A stretch of DNA of 15,998 bases from Pseudomonadota bacterium. GTDB lineage: Bacteria; Pseudomonadota; Alphaproteobacteria; Rhizobiales; Rhizobiaceae. The translations under genes and the position numbers were made by a program. The stretch covers positions 1 to 15,998 of the forward strand of contig JAFAGL010000015.1 of assembly GCA_023422735.1 (NCBI GenBank), read 5' to 3'. Positions 7,056-14,792 of this stretch are shown piece after piece (the first letter of the stretch is position 1; each line of letters opens with the position of its first letter). The notes under the pieces were generated by a model. It did not search any database. It had not been told where the DNA came from and saw nothing but the letters and a program-made list of their open reading frames with translations.

Positions 7056-8429
7056 ATGATCCGGTTGCCTCGTTCGCTCACGGTTCGCGTTCTCGCTTTA
7101 TCGACGTTATGGGCGGTGCTGTCGCTTGTTGCGATTGCAACGGTGATTTCGGCTTTATACAGGCAATCCAGCGAACGCAGCTTCGACAGTCTGCTATCGG
7201 CGCATTTGTTCAACCTGATCGGCGCAGTCGGCGTCAGCCCTGAAGGCCGACTGCAAGGCTCGCCCGACCTTGGCGACGTGCGATATGTAATCCCGCGTTC
7301 TGGCTGGTATTGGTCGGTCGAGCCAATTTCGGAAAATCTGCAGGGGCGGCTGCGCTCACTGTCCTTTACCGGCAACGTCGATTCCCCGACGCTCGTGCAA
7401 GTGCCTTTCGACGCACGCTTTCAGCGAAGCTACGCAGCCAACGGCCTCGACGGCGAGCGGGTCAAGGTTTTCGAAAACGAGTTCGTGCTGGACGATCAAA
7501 ATCGCATAGCTCGATTTCGCGTGATGGGTAACCTGACCGAACTTGAGGAAGAAATTGGTGAATTCGAACAGCGGCTTTATCTTTATCTCTTCATGTTCGG
7601 GCTGGGGACGATCGCTTTCAACGCGGCTGCCGTTCTGTTCGGCTTGCGGCCATTGGCGCGGGTGCGCGCCTCCTTGTCGCGTGTCCGGGAAGGCACCTCG
7701 CAGCGGCTGGACGGCTCGTTCCCGCCGGAGATCGAGCCGCTGGTCCAGGAAACCAATGCGCTGATCGAGAATAATCGCCGCATCGTCGAGCGCGCACGAA
7801 CGCAGGTTGGCAATCTGGCGCATTCGCTCAAGACACCGCTCGCAGTCATCACAAATGAAGGCCGCTCAATGGGCACGGAACAGGGCGAAATGTTGAGTGA
7901 GCAGGCGGGTGCCATGCGCCAGCAGATCGAAAATTATCTTCAGCGCGCCCGCATCGCGGCGCAGCGCGACAGCGTGGTGTTTCGAACACCGGTGAAAGCG
8001 CCTTTGGAACGACTTTTGCGCGTGATGGAGAAGCTCAATCCGACCAAAACGGCAAATCTCGAAATGCCGGTTGGCGATGTGATCTTTGCCGGCGAGGAGG
8101 GGGATTTCGAGGAAATCGCCGGAAACCTGGTCGAAAATGCCATGAAATGGGGAGCATCCCAGATCCGTGTTTCCGTTTCCACTGGTTCCGCTGAAGCGGA
8201 AGGTGAGCGACTGACGCTGACGATCGAAGACGATGGCCCGGGCATTCCGGAAAATGCCCGCCGCGACGCCTTGAAACGCGGCAAGCGGCTCGATGAAACC
8301 AAGCCTGGTTCCGGCCTCGGCCTTTCCATCGTTTCGGACCTCATTGCAGAATATTCCGGGCGCTTCGTGCTCGCGCGCTCGGAGCTTGGGGGGCTCAAGG
8401 CAATTGTCGAATTGCCAAGGGCGCATTAG
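7056..8429 (+). CDS. feuQ: FeuQ, PhoQ-like membrane sensor histidine kinase
   Basis: A 457-residue histidine kinase. TM1 is about 12-34, a periplasmic sensor spans about 35-172, TM2 is about 174-195 and a HAMP-like linker (LRPLARVRASLSRV) follows. The H-box is LAHSLKTPLAV with phosphorylated H256; HSLKTPL instead of HELRTPL is typical of the PhoQ-like group. The N-box carries N361 (GNLVENAMKW), the D-box is DDGPG (392-396) and the G2-box GSGLGLS starts at 418. All catalytic motifs are intact. It should phosphorylate FeuP encoded ten bases upstream, with FeuN acting on the periplasmic side. The only purine-rich upstream site, GGGAG near 7037, is about 15 bases from the ATG, so translation may be coupled to feuP. 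Confidence 0.93.
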   Translation: MIRLPRSLTVRVLALSTLWAVLSLVAIATVISALYRQSSERSFDSLLSAHLFNLIGAVGVSPEGRLQGSPDLGDVRYVIPRSGWYWSVEPISENLQGRLRSLSFTGNVDSPTLVQVPFDARFQRSYAANGLDGERVKVFENEFVLDDQNRIARFRVMGNLTELEEEIGEFEQRLYLYLFMFGLGTIAFNAAAVLFGLRPLARVRASLSRVREGTSQRLDGSFPPEIEPLVQETNALIENNRRIVERARTQVGNLAHSLKTPLAVITNEGRSMGTEQGEMLSEQAGAMRQQIENYLQRARIAAQRDSVVFRTPVKAPLERLLRVMEKLNPTKTANLEMPVGDVIFAGEEGDFEEIAGNLVENAMKWGASQIRVSVSTGSAEAEGERLTLTIEDDGPGIPENARRDALKRGKRLDETKPGSGLGLSIVSDLIAEYSGRFVLARSELGGLKAIVELPRAH

Positions 8430-8440
8430 GTATAAGGGTC

Positions 8441-8485
8441 ATGAAGGGGCACAACATCGCAACGCCGGTAGTTTTGGAACGATGA
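8441..8485 (+). other. Possible 14-residue coupled leader frame before the lipoprotein gene
   Basis: ATG at 8441 opens a 14-codon frame whose TGA (8483-8485) overlaps the lipoprotein ATG at 8482 (ATGA). AAGGG (8434-8438) lies close upstream. The lipoprotein gene has only a weak GGA before it. The arrangement echoes the one before feuN, but a frame this short may arise by chance. Confidence 0.25.
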
Positions 8486-8913
8486 AGAGAATTGTAATCC
8501 TGGCCGTGCTCGGAACCGCTGTTGCAGGCTGCTCAACCAGCGCAACGGGGATCAAAGCCAACGCCTTTTTGCCATCGGCAGCCAAAGAGCAGCCGGTCGG
8601 TTCGGCTTTGCTCGAAGCGATGGCTGGCGGCCTTGTGGGCGGAACGATCGGCAAGAATCTGGATGCGCGTGACAAGCGCAGTGCTCTGGAAGCCGAATAT
8701 CGCGCGCTGGAATATACGCCCAGCGGCCAGCCGGTGACTTGGCGCAATCAGCGGGCAGGACATTACGGCGAGGTTGTCGCGGCGCAGCCCTATCGTGTCG
8801 GATCGCAAGATTGCCGCCAATACAATCACACCGTCTTCGTCAATGGCGCGCCACAAAGCGCGCGCGGAACGGCCTGTCGGAATACCGACGGAAGCTGGAC
8901 GCCGCTCGTTTAA
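8482..8913 (+). CDS. Surface lipoprotein, 17-kDa antigen / RT0821-Lpp0805-like
   Basis: A 143-residue lipoprotein. The start MKRIVILAVLGTAVAGC ends in a lipobox (AVAGC) with lipidated C17, so the mature protein should be anchored in a membrane, probably the outer one (S18 follows Cys, with no Asp at +2). Residues about 45-62 form a glycine-zipper stretch (AMAGGLVGGTIGKNLD), followed by DARDKRSALEAEYRALEYTPSG and a C-terminal domain CRQYNHTVFVNG...ARGTACRNTDGSWTPL. This is the layout of the rickettsial 17-kDa surface antigen family. The two C-terminal cysteines may pair. It lies between feuQ and ccmI, 52 bases after feuQ, so it might be co-transcribed with the FeuNPQ genes. Its precise role is unknown. 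Confidence 0.85.
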   Translation: MKRIVILAVLGTAVAGCSTSATGIKANAFLPSAAKEQPVGSALLEAMAGGLVGGTIGKNLDARDKRSALEAEYRALEYTPSGQPVTWRNQRAGHYGEVVAAQPYRVGSQDCRQYNHTVFVNGAPQSARGTACRNTDGSWTPLV

Positions 8914-8953
8914 GGCTGACCTGACCTAGACGGAAAGCCGCACCCTGGCGGTG

Positions 8954-8982
8954 TTGGCGCTTGGGTCAACCGGGCTTAAAAC
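8954..8982 (+). promoter_or_regulatory. Candidate sigma-70 promoter for the ccm operon, leaderless geometry
   Basis: TTGGCG (8954-8959) and TAAAAC (8977-8982), each a 4/6 match to the -35 and -10 consensus, are separated by 17 bases. The predicted +1 falls seven bases after the -10, at 8989, which is the A of the ccmI ATG. No Shine-Dalgarno precedes that ATG. Weak hexamers make this tentative. Confidence 0.35.
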
Positions 8983-8988
8983 AGCTGC

Positions 8989-10107
8989 ATGTTATTCTGG
9001 ATCGCCACGGCTGGCTTGACGCTGATCGCTTGCTTGAGCGTGCTGTTGCCGTTTGCGCGACAGGCAGGGCCGCTGGCTGATGCGCGCGCCCATGATCTCG
9101 CCATCTACAAGGACCAGCTGAGCGAGGTCGAGAAAGATCTCGCCCGCGGTTTGATCGGCAAAGCGGAAGCAGAACAAGCGCGAACCGAAATCGCGCGGCG
9201 TATCCTGAAATCACAGTCGTCCGATCTGGACAGGATCGGGCTGCCGGCGGGAGCTGCACGTTGGGTCGCGCTGCTTGCCGTCATGTCGGTCCCGCTGGTG
9301 AGTTGGGGTGTTTACGCAGCGATCGGCTCGCCCGACCTGCCTTCGGCACCGCTGCAAACGCGATTGGAACAATCGCCGGCAGAAAGTCCGGTCGAGGAAT
9401 TGGTGGCCCGCGCCGAAGCCCATCTCAAAACCAATCCGGCGGATGGGAATGGCTGGGCTGTGCTGGCGCCGATCTATCTCCGTTCAGGGCGGATTGACGA
9501 TGCGGTCACTGCCTACCAGAAGGCCGTTGAGTTGCTCGGGCCGAACGCAGAACGGGAAAGCGGGTTGGGCGAGGCGCTGGTCGCCAAGTCTTCGGGCAAG
9601 ATTTCCCAAGATGCCGCAGAAGCCTTCCAGCGCGCATTGAAGCAATCACCCGGCGACGCGAGGGCCCGCTTTTATCTTGCCTTGCGCGACGCCCAAAAAG
9701 GCAATGTTGAAGGCGCAAAGGCCGCGTGGCTGCGGTTGAAGAATGATTTCCCACCAGAATCGCCGTGGCACGTAGCAGCAGGCGAAGCGGTGGAGCGACT
9801 GGCAAACGGAGCGCCTGATGGCCCCACCGAAAGCGATGTCGACAACGCCATGAGCATGACGCCGGATGAGCGTAAGGCCATGATCGAAGGCATGGTCGCC
9901 AGTCTTGATGCGCGGCTGCGTGCGGAACCAAAAAACAGCGAAGGCTGGGAGCGACTGATCCGCGCTTATCTGGTTTTGAACAAACCGGAGGAAGCCAGGG
10001 ACGCGCTTTTGCGTGGGGTGGAGGCATTCGGTGTATCCAGTTCCGAAGCAGGGCGACTGGAAGCCTATGCGGTTTCGATCGGCTTGCCGAAAGCAGGCCT
10101 CCAATGA
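8989..10107 (+). CDS. ccmI: CcmI (CycH), apocytochrome c chaperone
   Basis: A 372-residue membrane protein of cytochrome c maturation system I. TM1 (about 3-20) and TM2 (about 92-113) bracket a cytoplasmic loop rich in charged helix (DQLSEVEKDLARGLIGKAEAEQAR region). The periplasmic C-terminal half has TPR-type helices (for example WAVLAPIYLRSGRIDDAVTAYQKAVEL and WERLIRAYLVLNKPEEARDAL regions, both shortened here). CcmI binds the C-terminal helix of apocytochromes c and presents them to CcmF-CcmH. Length agrees with rhizobial CycH. It heads the ccmIEFH operon and its stop overlaps the ccmE start (ATGA). No Shine-Dalgarno is visible at its start, which may be leaderless. Confidence 0.92.
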   Translation: MLFWIATAGLTLIACLSVLLPFARQAGPLADARAHDLAIYKDQLSEVEKDLARGLIGKAEAEQARTEIARRILKSQSSDLDRIGLPAGAARWVALLAVMSVPLVSWGVYAAIGSPDLPSAPLQTRLEQSPAESPVEELVARAEAHLKTNPADGNGWAVLAPIYLRSGRIDDAVTAYQKAVELLGPNAERESGLGEALVAKSSGKISQDAAEAFQRALKQSPGDARARFYLALRDAQKGNVEGAKAAWLRLKNDFPPESPWHVAAGEAVERLANGAPDGPTESDVDNAMSMTPDERKAMIEGMVASLDARLRAEPKNSEGWERLIRAYLVLNKPEEARDALLRGVEAFGVSSSEAGRLEAYAVSIGLPKAGLQ

Positions 10108-10544
10108 CCAGAAAACAAAAGCGTCTGTCGGTAATCGTCGGAGCGCTGGCTTTCCTGGCTGTCGCCACCGGTCTGACCTTTTACGCACTCGGACAGCGCA
10201 CGTCATTTTTCTACATGCCGGAAGATCTCCAAACTGCTGTGGTGGCGCCTGGGCAACGAATTCGTTTGGGCGGATTGGTGGAAAAAGGCTCGGTTATACG
10301 CGGGCAGGGAACACAGGTTCGTTTTGCCGTCACGGATGGGGCGAAAGCTATTCCCGTGGTTTATGCCGGAATTCTGCCAGACCTTTTTCGTGAAGAGCAA
10401 GGCGTTGTGACGGAAGGCTCATTTGATGGTGCCGGCCTTTTCGTGGCCGACAGCGTGCTGGCAAAGCATGATGAAACCTACATGCCCAAAGAGGTTGCTG
10501 ACGGGCTGAAGTCCAAAGGCGTCTGGCAGGAAGAACCGAATTGA
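10104..10544 (+). CDS. ccmE: CcmE (CycJ), periplasmic haem chaperone
   Basis: A 146-residue haem chaperone. A basic N-terminus (TRKQKR) precedes one membrane anchor (about 8-29), and the rest is the periplasmic OB-fold beta barrel. The haem-binding motif is complete: LAKHDETYMPKEV, where H122 forms the covalent bond to haem and Y126 is the axial ligand, the HxxxY pattern matching E. coli H130/Y134. CcmE accepts haem from CcmC and hands it to CcmF. Its ATG overlaps the ccmI stop, so it is translationally coupled, and ccmF starts 12 bases after its stop. Nothing unusual is seen. Confidence 0.96.
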   Translation: MTRKQKRLSVIVGALAFLAVATGLTFYALGQRTSFFYMPEDLQTAVVAPGQRIRLGGLVEKGSVIRGQGTQVRFAVTDGAKAIPVVYAGILPDLFREEQGVVTEGSFDGAGLFVADSVLAKHDETYMPKEVADGLKSKGVWQEEPN

Positions 10545-10556
10545 GGATAAGCGCTC

Positions 10557-12542
10557 ATGGTTGAGATGGGCCATTTCGCGCTGGTGCTGGCTTTGGCGCT
10601 TTCGCTGGTCCAGTCCATCGTTCCGCTCTTGGGTGCCAGAACGAGCGACCCACGTTTGATGGCGATTGCAGGGCCTATTTCCATTGTGGGTTTTGGGCTG
10701 GTCCTTCTGTCTTTCGCCGTTCTGACCTGGTCTTATGTCGTTTCAGACTTCTCGGTCCAGAATGTCTGGGCAAACTCTCATTCCGCCAAGCCATTGCTGT
10801 TCAAGATCACCGGAACCTGGGGCAACCATGAAGGCTCGATGTTGCTTTGGGTGCTGATCCTGACGCTGTTTTCAGCCTTGGTGGCATTGTTTGCCGGCAA
10901 CATCCCCCCAAGCCTGAAAAGCAATGTGCTTGCAGTGCAGGGCTGGATTACGACCGCATTTCTTTTGTTCATCCTGGCGACATCCAACCCTTTTGCACGC
11001 CTTTCACCAGCACCGTTCGAGGGTCAGGATCTCAACCCGATCCTGCAAGACATCGGCCTGGCTATCCATCCGCCACTCCTTTACCTCGGATATGTCGGCT
11101 TTTCCGTGAGCTTTTCCTTTGCGGTGGCGTCGTTGATCGATGGCCGCATCGATGCCGCCTGGGCGCGCTGGGTTCGGCCGTGGACCCTTGCTGCCTGGAT
11201 ATTCCTGACAGGCGGCATCGCGATGGGCTCATACTGGGCTTACTACGAGCTTGGGTGGGGGGGCTTCTGGTTCTGGGACCCTGTTGAAAACGCGTCCTTC
11301 ATGCCATGGCTTGCAGGCACGGCACTTTTGCATTCCGCGCTGGTCATGGAAAAGCGCTCGGCGCTGAAGATCTGGACCGTCCTGCTTTCGATCCTGACCT
11401 TTTCCTTGTCCTTGCTCGGCACTTTCCTTGTCCGTTCCGGTGTCCTCACCAGCGTTCATGCCTTCGCCACCGATCCCGAACGTGGGGTTTTCATTCTGGC
11501 GATTCTGACGCTGTTTGTCGGCGGTTCACTGGCCTTATTCGCGTGGCGTGCGCCAAATCTGACAGCAGGCGGCATATTCCAACCCATCTCCCGGGAAGGC
11601 GCACTGGTTCTGAACAATCTGTTTTTGACCACCGCGACGGCGACTGTCCTGATCGGGACGCTTTACCCATTGCTGGTGGAAGCCTTGGGCGGCAGCAAGA
11701 TTTCCGTGGGAGCGCCGTTCTTCAACATGACTTTCGGCCCGCTGATGCTGCCCTTGCTCGCGCTAGTTCCTTTCGGTCCACTGCTTGCCTGGAAACGCGG
11801 GGATTTGTATGCGGCAGCCCAGCGGCTCGCCTGGGCGCTCGGAGGCGCCATTCTTGCAACCTTGCTGGTGATGATCTTCGTTGATCGCACGATGCTTTTT
11901 GCCGCGCTCGGCATCGGGCTCGCCGTTTGGCTCATTCTTGGTGCGGTGACGGATATCGCGTTGCGAGCCGGCGTCGGCAACGTCAATTGGGCGGTGTTGA
12001 AACGACGGTTTTTCGGTTTGCCACGATCCGCCCATGGTGCCGCGCTCGCGCATCTCGGATTGGGTGTGACCCTGCTTGGCATTGTTGCCACAACCGCATT
12101 TCAGAGCGAGCAGATCCTGGCCATGAAGCCTGGCGACACGGCCGATGTGGCAGGTCGCATTGTGCGGTTCGAGCGTATTGTTCCCTATCATGGGCCTAAT
12201 TATGTCGAGGATCAGGGCATTTTCACCTTGATCAGCGGCAATCGCGAAGTCGGTAAGATCAGATCCGCCAAGCGCATTTATACGGCGACGCGAATGCCGA
12301 CCACTGAAGCAGGCATTCTGACGCGGTGGTTCAGCCAGGCCTATATATCGCTGGGCGATGTCACTGCAGAGAACGGCATCGTCGTGCGGATCTGGTGGAA
12401 GCCGCTGGTGACGCTGATTTGGCTTGGACCGCTTCTGATGATGATCGGCGGCTGTCTTTCGATCTCGGATCGGCGATTAAGGGTTGGCGCACCTTCGCGG
12501 CGCAAAACACCTGACGCTTCAGCCATGGTCCCGGCGGAATGA
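10557..12542 (+). CDS. ccmF: CcmF (CycK), cytochrome c haem lyase core subunit
   Basis: A 661-residue polytopic inner-membrane protein, with more than a dozen hydrophobic segments, the usual size for CcmF. The family motif GNHEGSMLLW includes conserved H91, and the haem-handling WWD motif WGGFWFWDPVEN lies at 234-245. A longer periplasmic loop near the C-terminus (about 520-615) precedes the last helix. CcmF receives haem from CcmE and ligates it to reduced CXXCH cysteines with CcmI and CcmH. A Shine-Dalgarno GAGGA (10543-10547), overlapping the ccmE stop, sits nine bases before the ATG. Its own stop overlaps the ccmH start (ATGA). Confidence 0.96.
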   Translation: MVEMGHFALVLALALSLVQSIVPLLGARTSDPRLMAIAGPISIVGFGLVLLSFAVLTWSYVVSDFSVQNVWANSHSAKPLLFKITGTWGNHEGSMLLWVLILTLFSALVALFAGNIPPSLKSNVLAVQGWITTAFLLFILATSNPFARLSPAPFEGQDLNPILQDIGLAIHPPLLYLGYVGFSVSFSFAVASLIDGRIDAAWARWVRPWTLAAWIFLTGGIAMGSYWAYYELGWGGFWFWDPVENASFMPWLAGTALLHSALVMEKRSALKIWTVLLSILTFSLSLLGTFLVRSGVLTSVHAFATDPERGVFILAILTLFVGGSLALFAWRAPNLTAGGIFQPISREGALVLNNLFLTTATATVLIGTLYPLLVEALGGSKISVGAPFFNMTFGPLMLPLLALVPFGPLLAWKRGDLYAAAQRLAWALGGAILATLLVMIFVDRTMLFAALGIGLAVWLILGAVTDIALRAGVGNVNWAVLKRRFFGLPRSAHGAALAHLGLGVTLLGIVATTAFQSEQILAMKPGDTADVAGRIVRFERIVPYHGPNYVEDQGIFTLISGNREVGKIRSAKRIYTATRMPTTEAGILTRWFSQAYISLGDVTAENGIVVRIWWKPLVTLIWLGPLLMMIGGCLSISDRRLRVGAPSRRKTPDASAMVPAE

Positions 12543-12997
12543 CCATGCGCCGGCAGTTTCTCTCCCTCCTGTTTGTTTTATCACTTTCGACCGGTGCCTT
12601 CGCGGTTACGCCGGATGAAGTCCTGTCCGACCCTGGACTGGAAAACCGGGCTCGTGAGATATCTGCCGAGTTGCGTTGTCTTGTTTGTCAGAACCAGTCG
12701 ATCGATGATTCCGATGCCGATCTTGCCCGCGATCTGCGCGTTCTTGTTCGTGAAAGACTGAGCGCTGGTGACAGTGACGGCGAAGTCTTTGACTACATTG
12801 TTGCGCGGTATGGCGAATTCGTTCTGTTAAAGCCGCGCCTTGGCTTCCGAACCGCGTTGTTGTGGGGGGCGCCCGGACTGCTGTTGTTGGGCGGCATCGT
12901 GTTTCTGGTTTTGCAGAAGCGCAAGGTCGAGCCGCAATTCAGAAGCCTCGATGCGGAAGAAGAAGAGCGGCTCGAAGCTATCCTGAAGGAAGATTGA
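12539..12997 (+). CDS. ccmH: CcmH (CycL), apocytochrome thiol-reducing subunit
   Basis: A 152-residue protein with a signal peptide (about 1-22, cleaved near AFA), a periplasmic three-helix domain with the redox pair LRCLVCQNQ (C47 and C50), and one C-terminal membrane helix (about 101-122) followed by a charged tail. This short form, without the TPR extension found in E. coli CcmH, is normal where CcmI is a separate gene. It keeps the haem-binding cysteines of apocytochrome c reduced. The ATG at 12539 overlaps the ccmF stop; a second in-frame ATG at 12545 (MRRQF) is an alternative start. It is the last gene of the ccmIEFH operon. Confidence 0.95.
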   Translation: MTMRRQFLSLLFVLSLSTGAFAVTPDEVLSDPGLENRAREISAELRCLVCQNQSIDDSDADLARDLRVLVRERLSAGDSDGEVFDYIVARYGEFVLLKPRLGFRTALLWGAPGLLLLGGIVFLVLQKRKVEPQFRSLDAEEEERLEAILKED

Positions 12998-13003
12998 TCT
13001 TCC
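12988..13003. repeat. Inverted repeat across the ccmH stop codon
   Basis: GGAAGAT (12988-12994) and ATCTTCC (12997-13003) are reverse complements with two bases between them; a six-base stem with a TTGA loop is feasible. It spans the ccmH stop. No T-run follows, so a terminator role is weakly supported. Confidence 0.3.
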
Positions 13004-13033
13004 CGCAGACATTACAAAAGTTTCATTCGCCGG

Positions 13034-13107
13034 ACAGTATTCTGTAAGGAGCAGGCGCCTATCTCCTCATTCAAGGAAACGCGAAGCGCGTTTCGACAGC
13101 CAGGAGA
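13034..13107 (+). promoter_or_regulatory. Structured leader of degP with possible SD-sequestering switch
   Basis: Before degP lie a small inverted repeat ACAG/CTGT (13034-13045), AGGAG (13047-13051), TCTCCT (13062-13067), a perfect hairpin GAAACGCG-aag-CGCGTTTC (13076-13094) and the Shine-Dalgarno AGGAGA (13102-13107). TCTCCT can pair either with AGGAG upstream or with all six bases of the Shine-Dalgarno, with the hairpin stacked inside. Those pairings exclude each other, as in a translational on/off switch. The complementarity is seen directly; regulation is inferred. Confidence 0.4.
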
Positions 13108-13116
13108 CGAGGCCCC

Positions 13117-14667
13117 ATGAATAGCAACAAATCCAGAGTCGCCCCTCGCACGCGCCTTTTCGCGGCCGCCGCATCGCTTGCGATTATTGCCGGCGCGGGC
13201 TTTGGCGCGGTGACAGCGGGGACCGGCCCATCGATGGCGGATGCCGTTCGGGTCGAAACCAAGAACCAGAATTTCGGCTTTGGCGACGTGGTTGATCGCG
13301 TGAGCCCTGCGGTTGTCAGTGTCATGGTGAAAGGCCAGGCCGAAACGGCCATGGCTTCCAACGGTCGCAGCTTGGAAGGTCAAATTCCAGGATTTGACGA
13401 TCTGCCCGACAATCACCCGCTGAAGCGCTTTTTCCGTGAATTTGGCGGTCCTGACGGTCGCGATAATGGCCGCCGCCATGAGCGTCGCGGCAATCGCCCC
13501 CACAATAGCGAACGCCCGGTCGCCCAGGGTTCCGGCTTCTTTATTTCCGAAGACGGCTATCTCGTCACCAACAATCACGTGGTCGAAGGCGGCGATGCTT
13601 TCAGCGTCAAGATGGATGACGGTGCCGAACTGGACGCGAAGCTGATCGGTCGCGATCCACGCACCGATCTTGCGGTTCTGAAGGTCGACTCAGACAAGCG
13701 CAAATTCACTTACGTTGGCTTCGCAGACGATTCCAAGGTCCGAGTCGGGGATTGGGTCGTGGCAGTGGGCAACCCGTTCGGTCTTGGTGGAACAGTTACG
13801 GCTGGCATCGTTTCGGCGCGCGGCCGCGATATTGGTGCCGGACCTTACGACGATTTTCTGCAGATCGACGCTGCCGTCAACCGGGGCAATTCCGGCGGTC
13901 CCGCCTTCAACGTGAACGGCGAAGTCGTGGGCGTGAACACGGCGATCTTCTCGCCGTCGGGCGGCAATGTCGGCATCGCCTTCGCCATCCCCGCGACAAC
14001 CGTGAAGGATGTCGTCACCAAGCTTATGGACGGCAAGTCGATCGAGCGCGGTTGGCTTGGTGTTCAGATCCAGCCGGTGACATCGGATATTGCGGAATCG
14101 ATCGGCCTCGAAAATGCCAAAGGCGCCATTGTCGCTGCGGCGCAACCGGATAGTCCTGCTGCCAAGGCCGGTGTTCAGGACGGTGATGTGATCACCGCCG
14201 TTGACGGTGAAGCGGTTTCCACTCCACGCGAACTGGCTCGGGTGATCGGCACTGCAGAGCCGGGCAAGAACGTGAAAATCGATCTGTGGCGCGACGGCAA
14301 GTCCGAAACGATCGACGTGAAACTCGGGACCCTGCCGGATGACAATGTCGCCGCTGCGTCACCCGATGATGGCGACGATCAGGAAAGCCCGGAAAGCACG
14401 CTCGAAGACTTCGGCTTGACTGTCACCCCAGCCGAAGACGGCAAAGGTGTCGTGATCACACAGATCGACCCCGACAGCGCTGCAGCCACGCGGGGACTGG
14501 AGCCCGGCGATGTGATTGTGTCCGTCAATTCGCGGGAGATCGGCAGTTCCGCTGATATCGAAACCGCGATCAAGGAAGCTGCTTCGGCAGGACGTAAACA
14601 GGTCCTCGTCCAGGTTACTCGCGATGACGTGAACCGCTTCGTCGCCCTGCCTACGCAGGAAGGCTGA
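13117..14667 (+). CDS. degP: DegP/HtrA periplasmic serine protease-chaperone
   Basis: A 516-residue HtrA protease. An N-terminal export signal (hydrophobic core about 14-33) is followed by a trypsin-like domain with the triad H154 (TNNHVVEGG), D184 (RTDLAVL) and S259 (GNSGGP). A flexible basic loop (about 112-132, RRHERRGNRPHN region) precedes the active His strand. PDZ1 is about 310-400 (RGWLGVQIQPV), an acidic linker (about 404-430, rich in D/E/S/P) follows, and PDZ2 is about 432-512. It degrades or refolds misfolded envelope proteins, and in Brucella-type bacteria HtrA contributes to stress survival. AGGAGA (13102-13107) and GAGG (13109-13112) both precede the ATG. It has a 119-base leader after ccmH and a hairpin terminator after its stop, so it is probably its own transcription unit. 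Confidence 0.96.
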   Translation: MNSNKSRVAPRTRLFAAAASLAIIAGAGFGAVTAGTGPSMADAVRVETKNQNFGFGDVVDRVSPAVVSVMVKGQAETAMASNGRSLEGQIPGFDDLPDNHPLKRFFREFGGPDGRDNGRRHERRGNRPHNSERPVAQGSGFFISEDGYLVTNNHVVEGGDAFSVKMDDGAELDAKLIGRDPRTDLAVLKVDSDKRKFTYVGFADDSKVRVGDWVVAVGNPFGLGGTVTAGIVSARGRDIGAGPYDDFLQIDAAVNRGNSGGPAFNVNGEVVGVNTAIFSPSGGNVGIAFAIPATTVKDVVTKLMDGKSIERGWLGVQIQPVTSDIAESIGLENAKGAIVAAAQPDSPAAKAGVQDGDVITAVDGEAVSTPRELARVIGTAEPGKNVKIDLWRDGKSETIDVKLGTLPDDNVAAASPDDGDDQESPESTLEDFGLTVTPAEDGKGVVITQIDPDSAAATRGLEPGDVIVSVNSREIGSSADIETAIKEAASAGRKQVLVQVTRDDVNRFVALPTQEG

Positions 14668-14677
14668 GAAGCCAAAG

Positions 14678-14709
14678 CAAAGGACCGGCGTGTCAATGTC
14701 GGTCCTTTG
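14678..14709 (+). terminator. Hairpin terminator after degP
   Basis: CAAAGGACCG (14678-14687) and CGGTCCTTTG (14700-14709) are perfect reverse complements; four further pairs, two of them G-T, close the stem down to a GTCA loop. The stem base carries TTT on the 3' side, but no long T-run follows. It begins 10 bases after the degP stop, the usual place for an intrinsic terminator. Confidence 0.65.
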
Positions 14710-14780
14710 TCGCGACCGCTCAGAGGAGGGCAGATGCGATGCACGACGATTTATCATTTCAGTCTGTAGATCCGCTTCCA

Positions 14781-14786
14781 TATAAT
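14781..14786 (+). promoter_or_regulatory. Perfect TATAAT placed for a leaderless response-regulator transcript
   Basis: A perfect -10 hexamer TATAAT lies seven bases before the ATG at 14793, so the predicted +1 is the A of that ATG. The -35 region (14758-14763, TTCAGT) matches poorly (3/6). It lies inside the extended reading frame that starts at 14739. Confidence 0.35.
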
Positions 14787-14792
14787 GGAGGC

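Noticed and set aside
12994..12999. TTGATC as a -35 element for degP
   Set aside because: The sequence 16-18 bases downstream (around 13016-13023) is not a credible -10 element.
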